From the NCBI GenBank assembly GCA_037389465.1, contig JAZARR010000123.1:2922501-2986500 (forward strand): DNA of 64,000 nt, read 5' to 3'. Below the pieces are notes generated by a model that saw nothing but the letters and a program-made list of their open reading frames with translations, made no database searches and was not told the origin of the DNA. Both the position numbers and the translations under genes were made by a program. This DNA comes from Baylisascaris procyonis (lineage: Eukaryota; Nematoda; Chromadorea; Rhabditida; Ascarididae). Positions 14,784 to 26,700 of this stretch are shown piece after piece. The stretch's first letter is position 1. Each line of letters starts with the position of its first letter.

Positions 14784-15002
14784 GTGTTTCAAGATGATCG
14801 CATAGTATCGCACTGTAGGTCACTATATGTGGAAGCTGGGATAATCAAATACAGCTCAACGATTCCTCACTTCAAAGAAAGTTTAGCAAAATTGCCTGAT
14901 GATCACAGCGAAAGCGTCAGTGACAATCAGTGGCATACATCAAACCACTTCAAATTCTCAGAAAAAATGCTCAGAATAGAAGCGAATCGATTGTATCGCT
15001 AA
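14784..15002 (+). other. Isolated 72-codon coding-like frame
   Basis: The + strand frame is open for 72 codons, begins at a GTG and ends in TAA. The peptide is hydrophilic and varied in composition (for example the stretches PHFKESLAKLPDDHSE and SDNQWHTSNHFKFSEK), which looks more like protein than a random AT-rich frame. There is no ATG near the start and no clear partner exon on either side. It could be the last exon of a short gene or a relic. I do not recognise a family. Confidence 0.2.
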
Positions 15003-15789
15003 TTACCTCACATTTGGAGCGATTCATAAAGTTACTATCAAGGTGACTTAGTGAAAAGATCGCAGCAAATTCCATAGATCTCATGCTTTCTTTTTCATCG
15101 CTTGACACACTTCGAACAAGTCCCTAGCAAAGGAGGACAAAAATTTCCTCTAAACATTCAATATAGCTTGCAGAATTTTCATAATCACTAACCGATAAGC
15201 ATCGCCACTGATACAACAATCTGAAATTCATTACTTCAAATGAATACATATAAGAACGTGGTGCACTGTCCTTTTTGGAAATTTTAGCTTGGTTATCAAG
15301 CTTGCTGCTTCTAAGCTACTGCAGTATAGTTTTCCATTAGAACGTTCTATCCACTCAACTGTATAATATCACTTTTTTACGAGTATTCGTATACTAGGAA
15401 GTGTGTTGGAGATTGAACGGTCGAGCATGCGGTGCAAGTTTTTTCCGGTAGAAACCATCGCATATTTAATCGTTGTGGTTTACGCTATTGCAATCATAAT
15501 GCATTCAGGCTGAAATTATGGTGAATCCATGTGATTGGTTGAAAGTGTTCAATATTGGAATAGAAGAAAGTTGATTAGTCATGAAAAGTGAAAGTGACTT
15601 AGAAGGCGTTCGATAGCATGCTAGTTGCCTCAAGGCTAGAAGTCTTACAATCATGGAATAATTATTTCCCATCCGAACTCAGCAAATTGTGGAACAAGCT
15701 CTTCAATACCAATTTTATTGTTATTCCTAGCTAGTGAAGATGAACGACTGCAGTGAGTGCAAAAGATCGTTGCATAGCTTGAATGGCGA

Positions 15790-16390
15790 CTAAAAATTCA
15801 TCGCTATAGCTTCTGTGAGTCGAACGTCGAGATTAGCAGAGAAGTGTACATGGGCACACAAACGAGGACTTTGGTTTGCCTCCAGTCTCTCCTTACCGAA
15901 ACGTGGAAATAAGGGTCGCTTATGCAGCGTAGAAAAAGTAATAAGGGGATCAGGCTGTAGCAATGGCTCATGGACCCGATCCAGTAGGCCTTCGAATGGG
16001 CATCAGCGACAGGTGAACAGTTGCGGGAGGCCCACAGCGGACGAGAAAACGTGGACTCTGTGCATAAAAATTCTAGTGAGCAAGTAGCGAAGCACAGTGC
16101 CACCTCCGCCGATACCCTTTTCTACTTGCGCCGTGCTTCACTTATCTACTTATGCATCACAAGGCGTTTATAACCGATACATTATGTGTAATGAACAGCA
16201 CTTGATACTGATGACGAGATGTTTTGGTCGTAATTACCAACAAAGGAGCACGCAAACGTCCCAAAACGTACCAAAGCGAAACGGGCTCGCATCGCTAACT
16301 TGCCGCACGCTATCGCCGACAGAGATGAGCACTGCTTTTGTTGTGATCCGGAGAACACAGTTTGGCTGAGAAATGCAAAATTTCAGGTGC
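15790..16390 (+). pseudogene. GC-richer block with broken coding-like frames, possible mobile-element relic
   Basis: This 600-bp block is clearly richer in GC than its flanks and carries protein-like segments in more than one + strand frame. One reads about LREAHSGRENVDSVHK after 16021. Another runs to 16385 with the motif CFCCDP and ends at a possible donor (CAG then GTGCAT at 16386). Stops fall between the segments and no single frame joins them cleanly. The sharp base-composition shift and broken frames fit an old transposon or retroelement piece, but a small gene with unrecognised introns is not excluded. No catalytic motif is visible. Confidence 0.3.
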
Positions 16391-17785
16391 ATCTTGCATA
16401 CTCACTAACTAGAGTATTCAATTTTTGAAAATTCTTGTGAAAGTCACGTCGAGTGTTCATGATGAGGTGAAGTAGTTATGCAAAAACGAGCAGAAAATTG
16501 CGCCGAAGCAGTTTTTGCAAAGAAGGCATATGATTTTGCGTTCCACTCACTCAAGCTACAATTTTCAAGAGTTGCTTCGTAATGATATTCGCAATAGTGT
16601 AAAATGCGCAGCAATATAGTATGATATTACTAGCCTTTTTTTTAAAAGAATTGCTTATTCTAATTCAGTTATTTCGGCTTGACTGTTCTATGATCTATTT
16701 GGAATTCGAGATTAAATACTGCGATAAACAATAATTGAAAGGTGATCAAATGTGTGGAAGTTTTTGTAAGCTTCGATTAATTTTTTCTAATATGCCAATT
16801 TGATGTAAAAATATCGTTTCGCAAGAGGCACAGAACGGCAATGTTCACTTATTATTTCGCACTATTTTCGCTTGGTCTCTAGCCGATTGGCTTACTAATA
16901 TTGCCAAAGACATGGCAAGATTTCAATTTCCTCAAAGACACAATATTGTCTAATTAATCCCGCAAGCGATTAATTACCCTTCTTGCTCAGGCTCCCTAAA
17001 AATAATTGTTGGCGCTTCTGAGGCGCTATTCCGCTACTTCAATCACTGTCAAGGTGCACCTTCTGAAGAAAGTGCTATGCGATACATGATATCACATGCA
17101 GCAAATGAAAACATTCTCCAAGTTACACTTGTTGTTGGCTTATGCTGTTGGCATGTGCGCTTTCACAAGGATTTATTTCAAAGTAAGCAAAAAGACGCTA
17201 CTTGTATCATTCAGGAGCCTAAAAAATGGGGCTCATGACCATGGCGCTAATGAACCTTCAAATCATTGAGTGAAGTAGAGCAGCATGACGATGCAAGAGG
17301 TAACTGGAGTACCTTTTGGAGGTGTTCCAGTAATGAAGTTACAATGATGAGAAGTATGGATATAAGGCACCTTAAACAATTCAGGGGGTTTGCAAAATAG
17401 GAGCACCTAGAAATGTGATTCGAAAATTAGATCAATGCTTATCGCTGTGCTTATCAGTGCTTATCAATATGTGTAATATACAAATTACGGATGCGCCAAT
17501 TTAAATAGCTTCAAGATTTGTGGAAATTAATCCGTTTTTAAATGCAGTCACTTGTAATCGCATCGTTGTGTCCTCTGCAGAAGAATTTGCGAAACAAAAG
17601 AAGAACCGACATATGTGTTTATTACAATATCGGCGACTAGAACAAGCTGTTGATCTAAGGTATACTATGTTATGCTCGTGGGACAAGGGCTTTTATTGTA
17701 GTTTAAAGTCGAATAAGTGACTTGATCTTATTTGCATTTTTGTGACAAGAGGTGAAGAAAGATCGCTGTTGTTTGCAGTTGGTTA

Positions 17786-20700
17786 TCACCTTCTAAGATT
17801 AGTCCTTCTTCGAGTTTTTGTTTTCTTCACTCGTTTCTCCCAGTCGTATGGCTCGTCTTCTGTTGTTCCCGGTGGCTCGCTGCTCTGCAACATTAACGCA
17901 TGATTAGTGAGTGCCCTACGCCAGTGGAACCACATTATTGGAACTCTGATGTATCCCTTTGTGCGCTTTTTGCGAGAACCAACGGTATGCCTATGTGCCT
18001 GTATGGCATATATGTCTATCTGGCTGTGCAATATTTTTTTCATGCAAAATCCGGTCGGTAGAGTATGACCATCAGGTGACCTGCTGTAGCATATTTCGCC
18101 TCTAATCATTAACCCTGAAGAGTGCTATGGGTATTTAATTAATTGCAAATTTATGTTTGCAAATTTTAACGCAAAATTGCAAATTGCAAGTTCATTTTCA
18201 TATTATTATACGCCGATGAGATTTTCATTTCTAAACGCGAATCTTCATCGAAAATCGGATCTTTTGCAGTAAATTTATGTGAACGGTCGAAGAAGTTGAA
18301 ATATTACGATATTATTTTGCATTTTTAAATTTCTTATTTCGAAGTCATAAAGTTGATTGATGCGGTCTGCGAACTACAAAAATGAATACTCCATCAACTT
18401 CTTTGATACGCTTCTGCAGTTGTTGTTTTGAGAGACTCACTTCACTATCTAATACAAAAATTCTAGCTATAATCATCAATTGTTCTAAAAATAAGCGATA
18501 TGACATAAAGTGAATCAAATTAGCAAGTTATGCGACTGCTAGAAGTTCTTCAACGTGAAGTTAACAGGAGATTAGCGAATAACCATATCATTAGAGTAAA
18601 TTATTCTTGAGATATTTCAGAAATTAATCTAAATTTCTTGTTTTCTGAGTTTTTAATGAGTTGCAGTAAGTGGGTCTGTTGGAAGGACGTCATTATACAT
18701 CATTTACCTGCAAAATATCGAATATAAATGAGTAATCGGGAAAATGATGGTATTGCAACGTTTGAAGATAAAGGAATAGCTTCTCCATTTCAGGTGGCAA
18801 AAACCTGCAATATTTCAGCAACAATATTTTTCAATGTACGCTTAGATTTTTCGAAAACAATTTCACATACAAATAGGAGATGCTATGTGTTCGATTAAAG
18901 AGTAAAGAATTTATGCAAAATCAACTATCGTATTGAATAAGTAGATACTAAAAGCTATAAAGTAAGTGGATAAAAAGCTATAAACATCGAATAATGAAAG
19001 ACTAACATTTATGTTTGAAAATTTTATACGCATCACTTCGCTGATAGTGAAGCTTTTTGAAAATTTTAAAGATGGACATACGGTAAGAACTAATGCAAAA
19101 TTGTAGTAGCATGGTTAGCGGGGTTAAGAACATTTTTCATCCGACAATTTCTATAGAAATTGATAAAATCTCATAGTAGAAGGGCGAGTGATAATGTTTA
19201 GCAATAAATTAATTCTTGCTGTAGAGCTCCGATTCTATTTTTTATATCACCACTGTAGGATTGTTATCTTGCCCACATGGCATGGAATGCAAAAAAAAAA
19301 AAAAAAATTGAAAAGACAACAACGTTTAGAAGGCAAAATTATACCACGTTTCATATGCAAATAATAATCTCATACCGTCCAAACTCATTGAATGAAGTTT
19401 TTTGTTTGCATAGTGCTATTGTATCTGGCTCAGGCAAATTCCTCCATGGAAGGGTTCCTTCTATCAGCTCGATAATCGAATAGAATAAACTCCACAAGTC
19501 GTCAACTGGTCCCTAAACTCAACTTATTGCTATCGCATATGCAAGACATATATAAAATCCTTCATATGAAACAAAAGTAAATTACAACCCCATTGGCATT
19601 AAATCAAGCACAGCTAAAAATAAAGTTTTCATCATGGCAGAATACGAATTTCCTCGTATCTTTAATTCCTTCGATTCTCTTCCTATGCACAGCTGTCTGC
19701 CTACTCCTGCAAGCGGCAACAATCAGTTGTGGAATGATGGCGATGACTGAGAAAATAAAAAATTCTAAGCACCTAAAATGCCTGAGGGAGTATGCCCATC
19801 ATCTATCATAGAATCCATCGTCATTGTGTCACCGCTCTACACTACAGACTCATAGTAAATGCAAAATTCGCAACACTTAGCACTGCATTCTTTGTGCAAA
19901 AAAATATCGCCACATAGGTTTTCTAGAATGGTGGCTATCATAGCAAGCTAAATGACCTGCTCTCTCCTCTCATGAACTGTGAGAGAAACATATCGCATTG
20001 TGCCACGAAATCCGGCGTATTGTCTTTCTTTGCGAACAATCCCACTCTGATGTCGATATTGGCGTGCTATACCAAAATCGATGAGATGTATCACTCTGCT
20101 GCGTTCATGCAATCCAATGCACAAATTTGATGGCTTAACGTCCCTGAAATGAGCACCGTAACTGCACAGCAAGTTTATTAGCGAATAGGTAGCATTCCGA
20201 CAAAAATCGTTCGAATGGCTTACTTTTTGTTTATTAATTTTTACCTTTATTCCCTTATTTATTTATTTGTTTGCTCAGCAAGCACTAAGAATGAAAAATA
20301 TGTGATCTGATTATTTGTCACTTCCGCATCACAGGCGGTTTCCAATTAATTAAAGGAAGCTGAGTTGATCAACTCCATTTCAAGCAACAGCTCTATGAAT
20401 AGTCAGAACAGAAATTAACGTTGAAAAAACAGCACCTACCGTAAGTGGAAGTCGATCTAGGTAGTACAGATTTCGCAGAAAACAGCAGAAAAATAATTTT
20501 TCATTTATGAGTTCAAGGAAAATTAGAAGGTGGAACTTGGAAAAGAATGCTCGTTATGAGTCTTGCAAAGAATTTTCTTTCATATAAAGAGGAGATATCC
20601 ACACATCAGCCATTTTTATAAACTAGGGATAGATCCCGCTCCAACCGACGATGTTAAAAGATGTCGATTCGAAACTCAATTCAACATTCTTTGTAAGATA

Positions 20701-23700
20701 GATGATCGGGTAATTGTACAACGAAGAAATGCGTCGATTATATTGCACAATTTTCAACAAACATGAGCAATATGAAACCGCTTGACAATTTTGTTATAAT
20801 TGACAGTGAAAACATAGAAAATAATTCTAAAAATATGGTGAGAATTAATAAACAGCTCCGTCAATTCGAGATAGAGGACAAATCAAGAGAAATAAGGAAA
20901 CCAAGATCGTGCGCAGTGCGTTCACATTCGATGATAAAATATTGCATATAAGAATGCGAGTGCTATAAATAGATGAACGAACATTGTTGGGATAATATCG
21001 GCGATTGCAAATTTCCAGTTCACCTTTGCATAAAATTTATAGCCAACCTCAAAGCAGTCGACCCGCTAGAAACATAAAATCTTACATCATTAATAAATTG
21101 CTTGCACAACATTCACACTGATTCGGATAAGTCATTCATACAAATAAGAAGGAACAAAGACACAGCCCCCCAACTTGTGAGATCTTTGATATTACAGGGA
21201 CAGTTTGAGACAAATATTATTTGCTACTATATATCGATTGTAACCACAAGAAAAAGCTGAACACCGAAAGAACAACAATGAACAGATTACATAACTGGCA
21301 AGTTTATATTCAAGATAAAGATGTGATACGATTTAAACAAAACGTACGCAGAGCTGTTATAAACAAAACGTTCGCAGAGCTGTTATACAAGAATTTGCGT
21401 GCCTGGTTGGTGTGTCTGGCAAGACTGCAAAAGCGCATATTGCTGGAGGCAATTTGACACGTCCCTCGAGCGGTTTATGATCTTATTTATGTAAAATGCA
21501 TGTAAAGATTTGATCTTTATTTTTAAGTGTATGTAAGTTCTTTCGATGTTGGTGGATGAGTTTGAAGTTCAGGCACACTGAGCTAAAAGAAAATTTCACA
21601 AGTCTAGCTTTACTGGCTCGTGGGTCAGAACTTTCGGGCGTATAGACACGAGATACATATATACATACATGCCTTTGCATGGAATGTATTGCCATAACGA
21701 GCATTATGGATGCAAATTTTGCATAACTTATGTTAATAGAGAAGATGAGTCGTACCTGTGGATAAATCCAATGTCATGAATGGCTTTAAGCGCATTGCAA
21801 CATTGTTTGCTGACCCTTGTTACAGTAGCAACGCTTAGACGATGCTTTCTTTGTTGTCGCCGTAATTCGCTTAGATTCTCGCCCAGTAGCTCCATTATAA
21901 TATAATTGAAATTTTCGAAGCTTCCACAAGCGAACTAAAACAGATTCCTTTTTTTTTTTCATTTGGGCTTACCGACTTGTGCCCCATGTACCATGATGCC
22001 TTAATTTCATAGGCATTGATTGCTAAGGTTGATTAGGCTGCTTAGCTTAGTTGGCATTGCTTAGGTTAAACGAGGCATCCTACAAAGCTTCATGTACGGG
22101 TAGCAATAACGGCCGCATAACGAAGAAAAACACTCCTTATTGGCTGCAATTTGGAGGAAACGTTTGTGGGCAATGATATTTGCCTCCTGATACCTGTCTT
22201 CTACCTTGGCTCAAATTGGCTCGAATTCCTTTAGACTTAAAGAAGGAATCTTTAAGTACGATGGATACGATGCACCTGAATGACTGTAGACGGTAGTTTT
22301 GAGTGTAAACCTCCACTTTGTTTGATAGTACTGTTCGCCTTTGTAAAAAAAAAAAATTAGACAAGAAAGTGATTAGTTTACAAAATAAATTTCATTAGGT
22401 TTCTTGCTCTGCCGCCTGTAAATGATGATTTCATTAATGCGAATAAAACTTTATGCAATTAGGCATAGCAGTCGAATAAGAAAACTAACGAAATAAGGTA
22501 TATGTGGCGTTCCTTGAAGAGCACTAAGAACTTTATATTCTAGGACCAGCCGTGCTGGCTCATGTCGCTCCGATTCAATTTTCATTGCGAGGGTAGTACC
22601 CGATCTCTGCAAGAAGACATGGTCATTTAGCATTAAAAATGCTAATTCAAGTATTCATTATTCCTCTGCAAAACAACGTTCTATCAAATCTATATGCGCA
22701 TTTTGTATATCAAGTAAAGCGAAAATATCAAGTCACGCATTCTATAGCACCTTTATGGCAGTTATGTATCAAATCAGTATATTCTAAACAACCTCATCGA
22801 CCACCGAGTAGACTTGTCCGAAACCACCACCACCGACCATCTTCTTGACTCTATATTTCCCGCATATAACACATCCCATTTCCAGATACGGCTGTGCATT
22901 TCTTCCAAATTGATAGTGCTGAAAAGTATTTGTTTAAGAAATATGCCGACTATGCATGCAGAACATTTTAGCATTAATTAGCCACTGTTCAGCGTAATGT
23001 TTTGCATCTGCCAATGCTTCCAACGATAATCACTGAGGAAAACGAACATGCATGACCTTGTTTGAGAATTTTTTCGCACTTTTTTAAGCGAATTTCTTTC
23101 GATGCTGGCAAATCTTATATATACACAAATCTACTATAAGAAAATAAGTGATTTCATTCAAGTCTTTCTGAATAACACCTGTACACCAGACATATTTTTT
23201 TCCTATATATGCTTTTCTTGTTATACATATTTTTTCCTTGTTACACAGTCAACCACTCTTTTTCATGTGCTTGAATACGTAGGAGTTCTTTTGAAATTTA
23301 TAGATTTTTATGGGGAAAAATTTTTTCTTAGTTTTTTAATATAAAAAAAAAATGCTCTGAACAACTTTGCATCTGCACGAGTCTTCAGATATGCGGATGA
23401 ATTTCGCTCCTATTTTGCACTCATTGTTTAGGCAATCGCCTTATCAAAGCGGTCGACCGTTCCTCCTCGCAAGCCTTCCTTATGTCTACAGCATATAGGA
23501 CAAACATGATAAAACTAGGAGCCATTAATCGAATCACTACTAGCATTACTCTATGATTTTTGTGCGTATTTTAATCATTTACGTGACGATGCACAATAAA
23601 TATATCACAACAAAAAGCTAAAATTTTCTTCGCACTTTTCGGCACTAAATTTATATTTTTTTCAACAAAGTTTTCTTTTCGAAAATACGTCATCGAATAA

Positions 23701-23790
23701 TTGAGAGCAATTTGTGCAGAGAGAGCGATTTGTGACAAGAGAACTAACCTCAGTGTTCTCACGAGGTAGTGCTGTTGAATTTTCTGCCAT
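17786..23790 (-). CDS. TTBK/CK1-family protein kinase, 8 exons, 327 aa
   Basis: Predicted Ser/Thr kinase of the tau-tubulin-kinase-like branch of CK1, which is strongly expanded in nematodes. Exons in transcript order: 23749-23790, 22793-22918, 22490-22606, 21756-21934, 19957-20143, 19376-19512, 18708-18804 and 17786-17884. They total 984 nt with all phases closed and end in TGA. The start follows a short 14-codon exon. Visible motifs: glycine-rich loop GGGGFGQV (residues 43-50), catalytic Lys65 in LAMKIES, E79 in helix C, HRDVKPSN (154-161), DFG (177-179), the CK1-type activation segment AGFRGTMRY, VDDLWSLFY in the F helix region, and YDWE near the C terminus. The catalytic residues are intact, so activity is expected. 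The length is essentially one kinase domain with a short basic tail. There is no long tail as in vertebrate TTBK1/2. The exon 5 donor GTCATT is weak. Sure of family; the substrate is unknown. Confidence 0.95.
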
Positions 23791-26700
23791 TGAATTGTAT
23801 AAGAAATGATGATCGAAGTTATTTTAGATCTGTAAATACTTTGGCAATAATCAATTATATATTCCCAAAAGGCGAGGGGTAAATATTATCCATGCCACAC
23901 GTTTAGATTAATTGATAATTGTGTTGAATTAAGATTGCTGACGATGAGGTGATTAGGATTCGCTAGCGCGAATGTGCCAGATTCAGAGTGAATGACGGAA
24001 ACCATGCGCTATGTTTTCAAAGTATCCCAACCCTGTGCAAGCTTCAAGCTCTACCTACAACACCTCCAATAGAAGATAGCATCCCCTGACTTCATGAGGG
24101 ATTTCCTTCCTGCCCGGTATCAAATCAACGACTTATCCGCATTGTGCTCTTATCGCTGCTCTTCCCCTTGGCTCTCGAACGGACGGTTCAAATTCGGGGA
24201 GCTGGCAAAAATTGTCATTTAAAAATATCGTTTTGATTGTTTCAAGCGCTTCAAATTCGTATCGCACATCACCCTCTCATCTGAAATGCTGATTCCCTTC
24301 TCCAGTATCTCCGCTTCAGCACTCACTGCATTCAGAGATCGAGGTGACGTATAATGTATGATTGTGAACCAATAATAATCCATGCTTCATTGCTAGGTAA
24401 CACTTAATATTTAATAATATGAATACAAGCTTGTAGATAAAATAGACAACGACTAAAATGAAATTTTCAACTTAACTCCAGTCGGCTCAAATTTGTGTCT
24501 GCTTTGGCAAAGGGAGAATTGAAGCATCATGCCCAAGAACGACATTGAAACTATGTCCACATGGAAATATGTAACATCTATCTCTTACATAAGCTCATCA
24601 TAATGCAACCTTCCCAATTTCATTGCCAGCCCCTTTAAGTGGTGCTCACGACATCTGTCACACCTGATATCATGAGAACAAGTTTATGGCGTCCGAGATT
24701 ATTGCTTCAATGCTCGGAGTTCATTTAATTTGCATGCATTGTGGTTTCATTCAGTATTGGGACATATTTTAACAACTCTTTGAGGTGTTAAGGAGTCACT
24801 AAATTATTTTTGACTCCCTGATAGGAAATTATTTTATAGATGGCTGAGGCCCTAACGAGCATCTCTACTTGGACGCAGGATAGGAACTGCTTCTTCGGTT
24901 AAGCTCAATCGTATTAAATCTTCAGCATTCAAAGCACAACAATTCACGCCAGAGCAATTATATCAGGTCACCGGTGCTGCGTGATAATTTATGGAATACA
25001 ATTGGTCAAATATGACTGGTCTCTCGTTTTTTTATGCTTTCAATTCTGGTCTAAAAATTTCAGATGCCCCTGGCCAATCTATACAGCGAGGTGGAAAAGT
25101 TAGAAATTCAAGCAGCTATATTCCTCACGCGTTTGATTCAATAACAATGAATAAACATTGCAGGTTGTCGGTTGTGCTGTGTCTTCTTCGTCAATACAGT
25201 AGGAAGTTCCGCATAGCGTATGTATCACCAATTTTTTTCCAGTGCTAGAGATGTCGTTGTAAAGCCGAAACCTGCTTTCGTATACGTGGATCGTAGCTAA
25301 GAGCCAATTTTGGAAGAATGTGGAATGAAATTTCAAATGTTCACAATCGCCTCATATTTCAGCTGTTAGCAAAAAATATTGGTGAAAGTTTTTGATTTGA
25401 TTTTCCAGTTACGACAAAAATCAGCATAACGTTCCAACATAGCGCAATTATGCAGCCTTCGATACTTTGGAGCGCAATACGTTCGAATTAGGAATACTTA
25501 TTGCGTGCAGCGAAATCTTCTACGAAAATTTGATCTTATCTATGAACGTTCGGTCACCAACGTTTAGAGCATCGTCTTTTAGAAGAGCATTGCTTTAGAA
25601 GCACATGAAACTCGTATAATTGAGAAATCGAACGTCCTTCTTAACGCATTCTTTATATGTCATTTTCGATTCGCGTGATTATCACTTCTACTCTATGTAA
25701 CGCAATATACTGATATTCACTATTGAACGCAATTATATCATTCAGCAAGAAATGAAGAAACCTGTTATTGAGATGATAAGAAATGATAAGCACGCAACCA
25801 TACACCGACCAAAAAAACCTGAAAATGGTTATCATTACTTTAGAATATAAGCAATAGCTTCGGATATTATTCTAGGCAGAATTTTTTTTTTTTTTTTTGC
25901 ATAACATAGCAAATTGCTTTACCATATTCTTATGTGCATAAGATGTACCTATTAGATAATTTGCATGTCTCTCAAACAGTTTAATGAATTGACCTCTTAT
26001 TTCATTTTATTAAAATTTATTTATTTCATTTATTTGAATTTATTCAATTTCATTCAGATTTGAACATTTATAGTGAATTTTTTTTAGAATTTTCGCTCAA
26101 GAAATGTCTCTCATATAATGTTATCATTAGTACATGTTAATTTTTGTCTAGCTGTCATCTGAATGCATAAGCCATAAGTTTCATCGGTTTGCTTTGACAA
26201 ATAATTGTGATTCTCTAGTCGATCTTGTATGTCATAAACTCTGTTGACAAAATTTTCAATATTCCGGTTCTATTTTGGTGACTAAATTAACTATATGTTG
26301 TAAAAATATTTGTATTACACGTTTGACGATCTCAAAAACGAGAATTCAGTATTTGGCGCTAGTCCAAACTCTCGAAAATGACGAGTACTAAAGAAGACTC
26401 GAGCTGATTAGCTGATAAATAAAGTTAGACGGAGCATATCACTCTATGACATTTGGGAACTTCAGCGGATTTTCACGTGTAATCGTAGCTTGCGGGTCAT
26501 TTTCGACGGAATTTAGTGGAATTTTTTTTAATGTTGTAAGAAATATTCATCAGGTCAACATATGCGTTTTCTTGCACTCTGGGCGCCCTGAATTTTCTTA
26601 GTATAAAATTTTCGCAGTTCGTTTTTTTCTGCCAACAATGTTTCATGTGTTTCTGTTATCTTCATCTTCTACTTTCATATAAATGGCGTAAAATTATTTT

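Larger units (their letters stand above)
12316..17785. other. Intergenic region between phosphatase and kinase genes
   Basis: No intact gene is supported. It holds the 3' end of the phosphatase transcript, an isolated 72-codon frame at 14784-15002, and a GC-richer block at about 15790-16390 with coding-like but broken frames (both listed separately). The remainder is AT-rich with stops in all frames. Confidence 0.5.

Noticed and set aside
19593..19811. 72-codon + strand frame with a hydrophobic run
   Set aside because: It lies in the intron between kinase exons 5 and 6 on the opposite strand, has no splice context of its own, and the kinase model closes without it.
22774..22974. 66-codon - strand frame over kinase exon 2
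   Set aside because: It overlaps exon 2 in a different frame; the kinase frame carries the glycine-rich loop and is clearly the coding one.
24110..24205. tRNA gene suggested by GGTTCAAATTC at about 24186
   Set aside because: The B-box-like string is not accompanied by an A-box at the right distance or by arms that fold into a cloverleaf.
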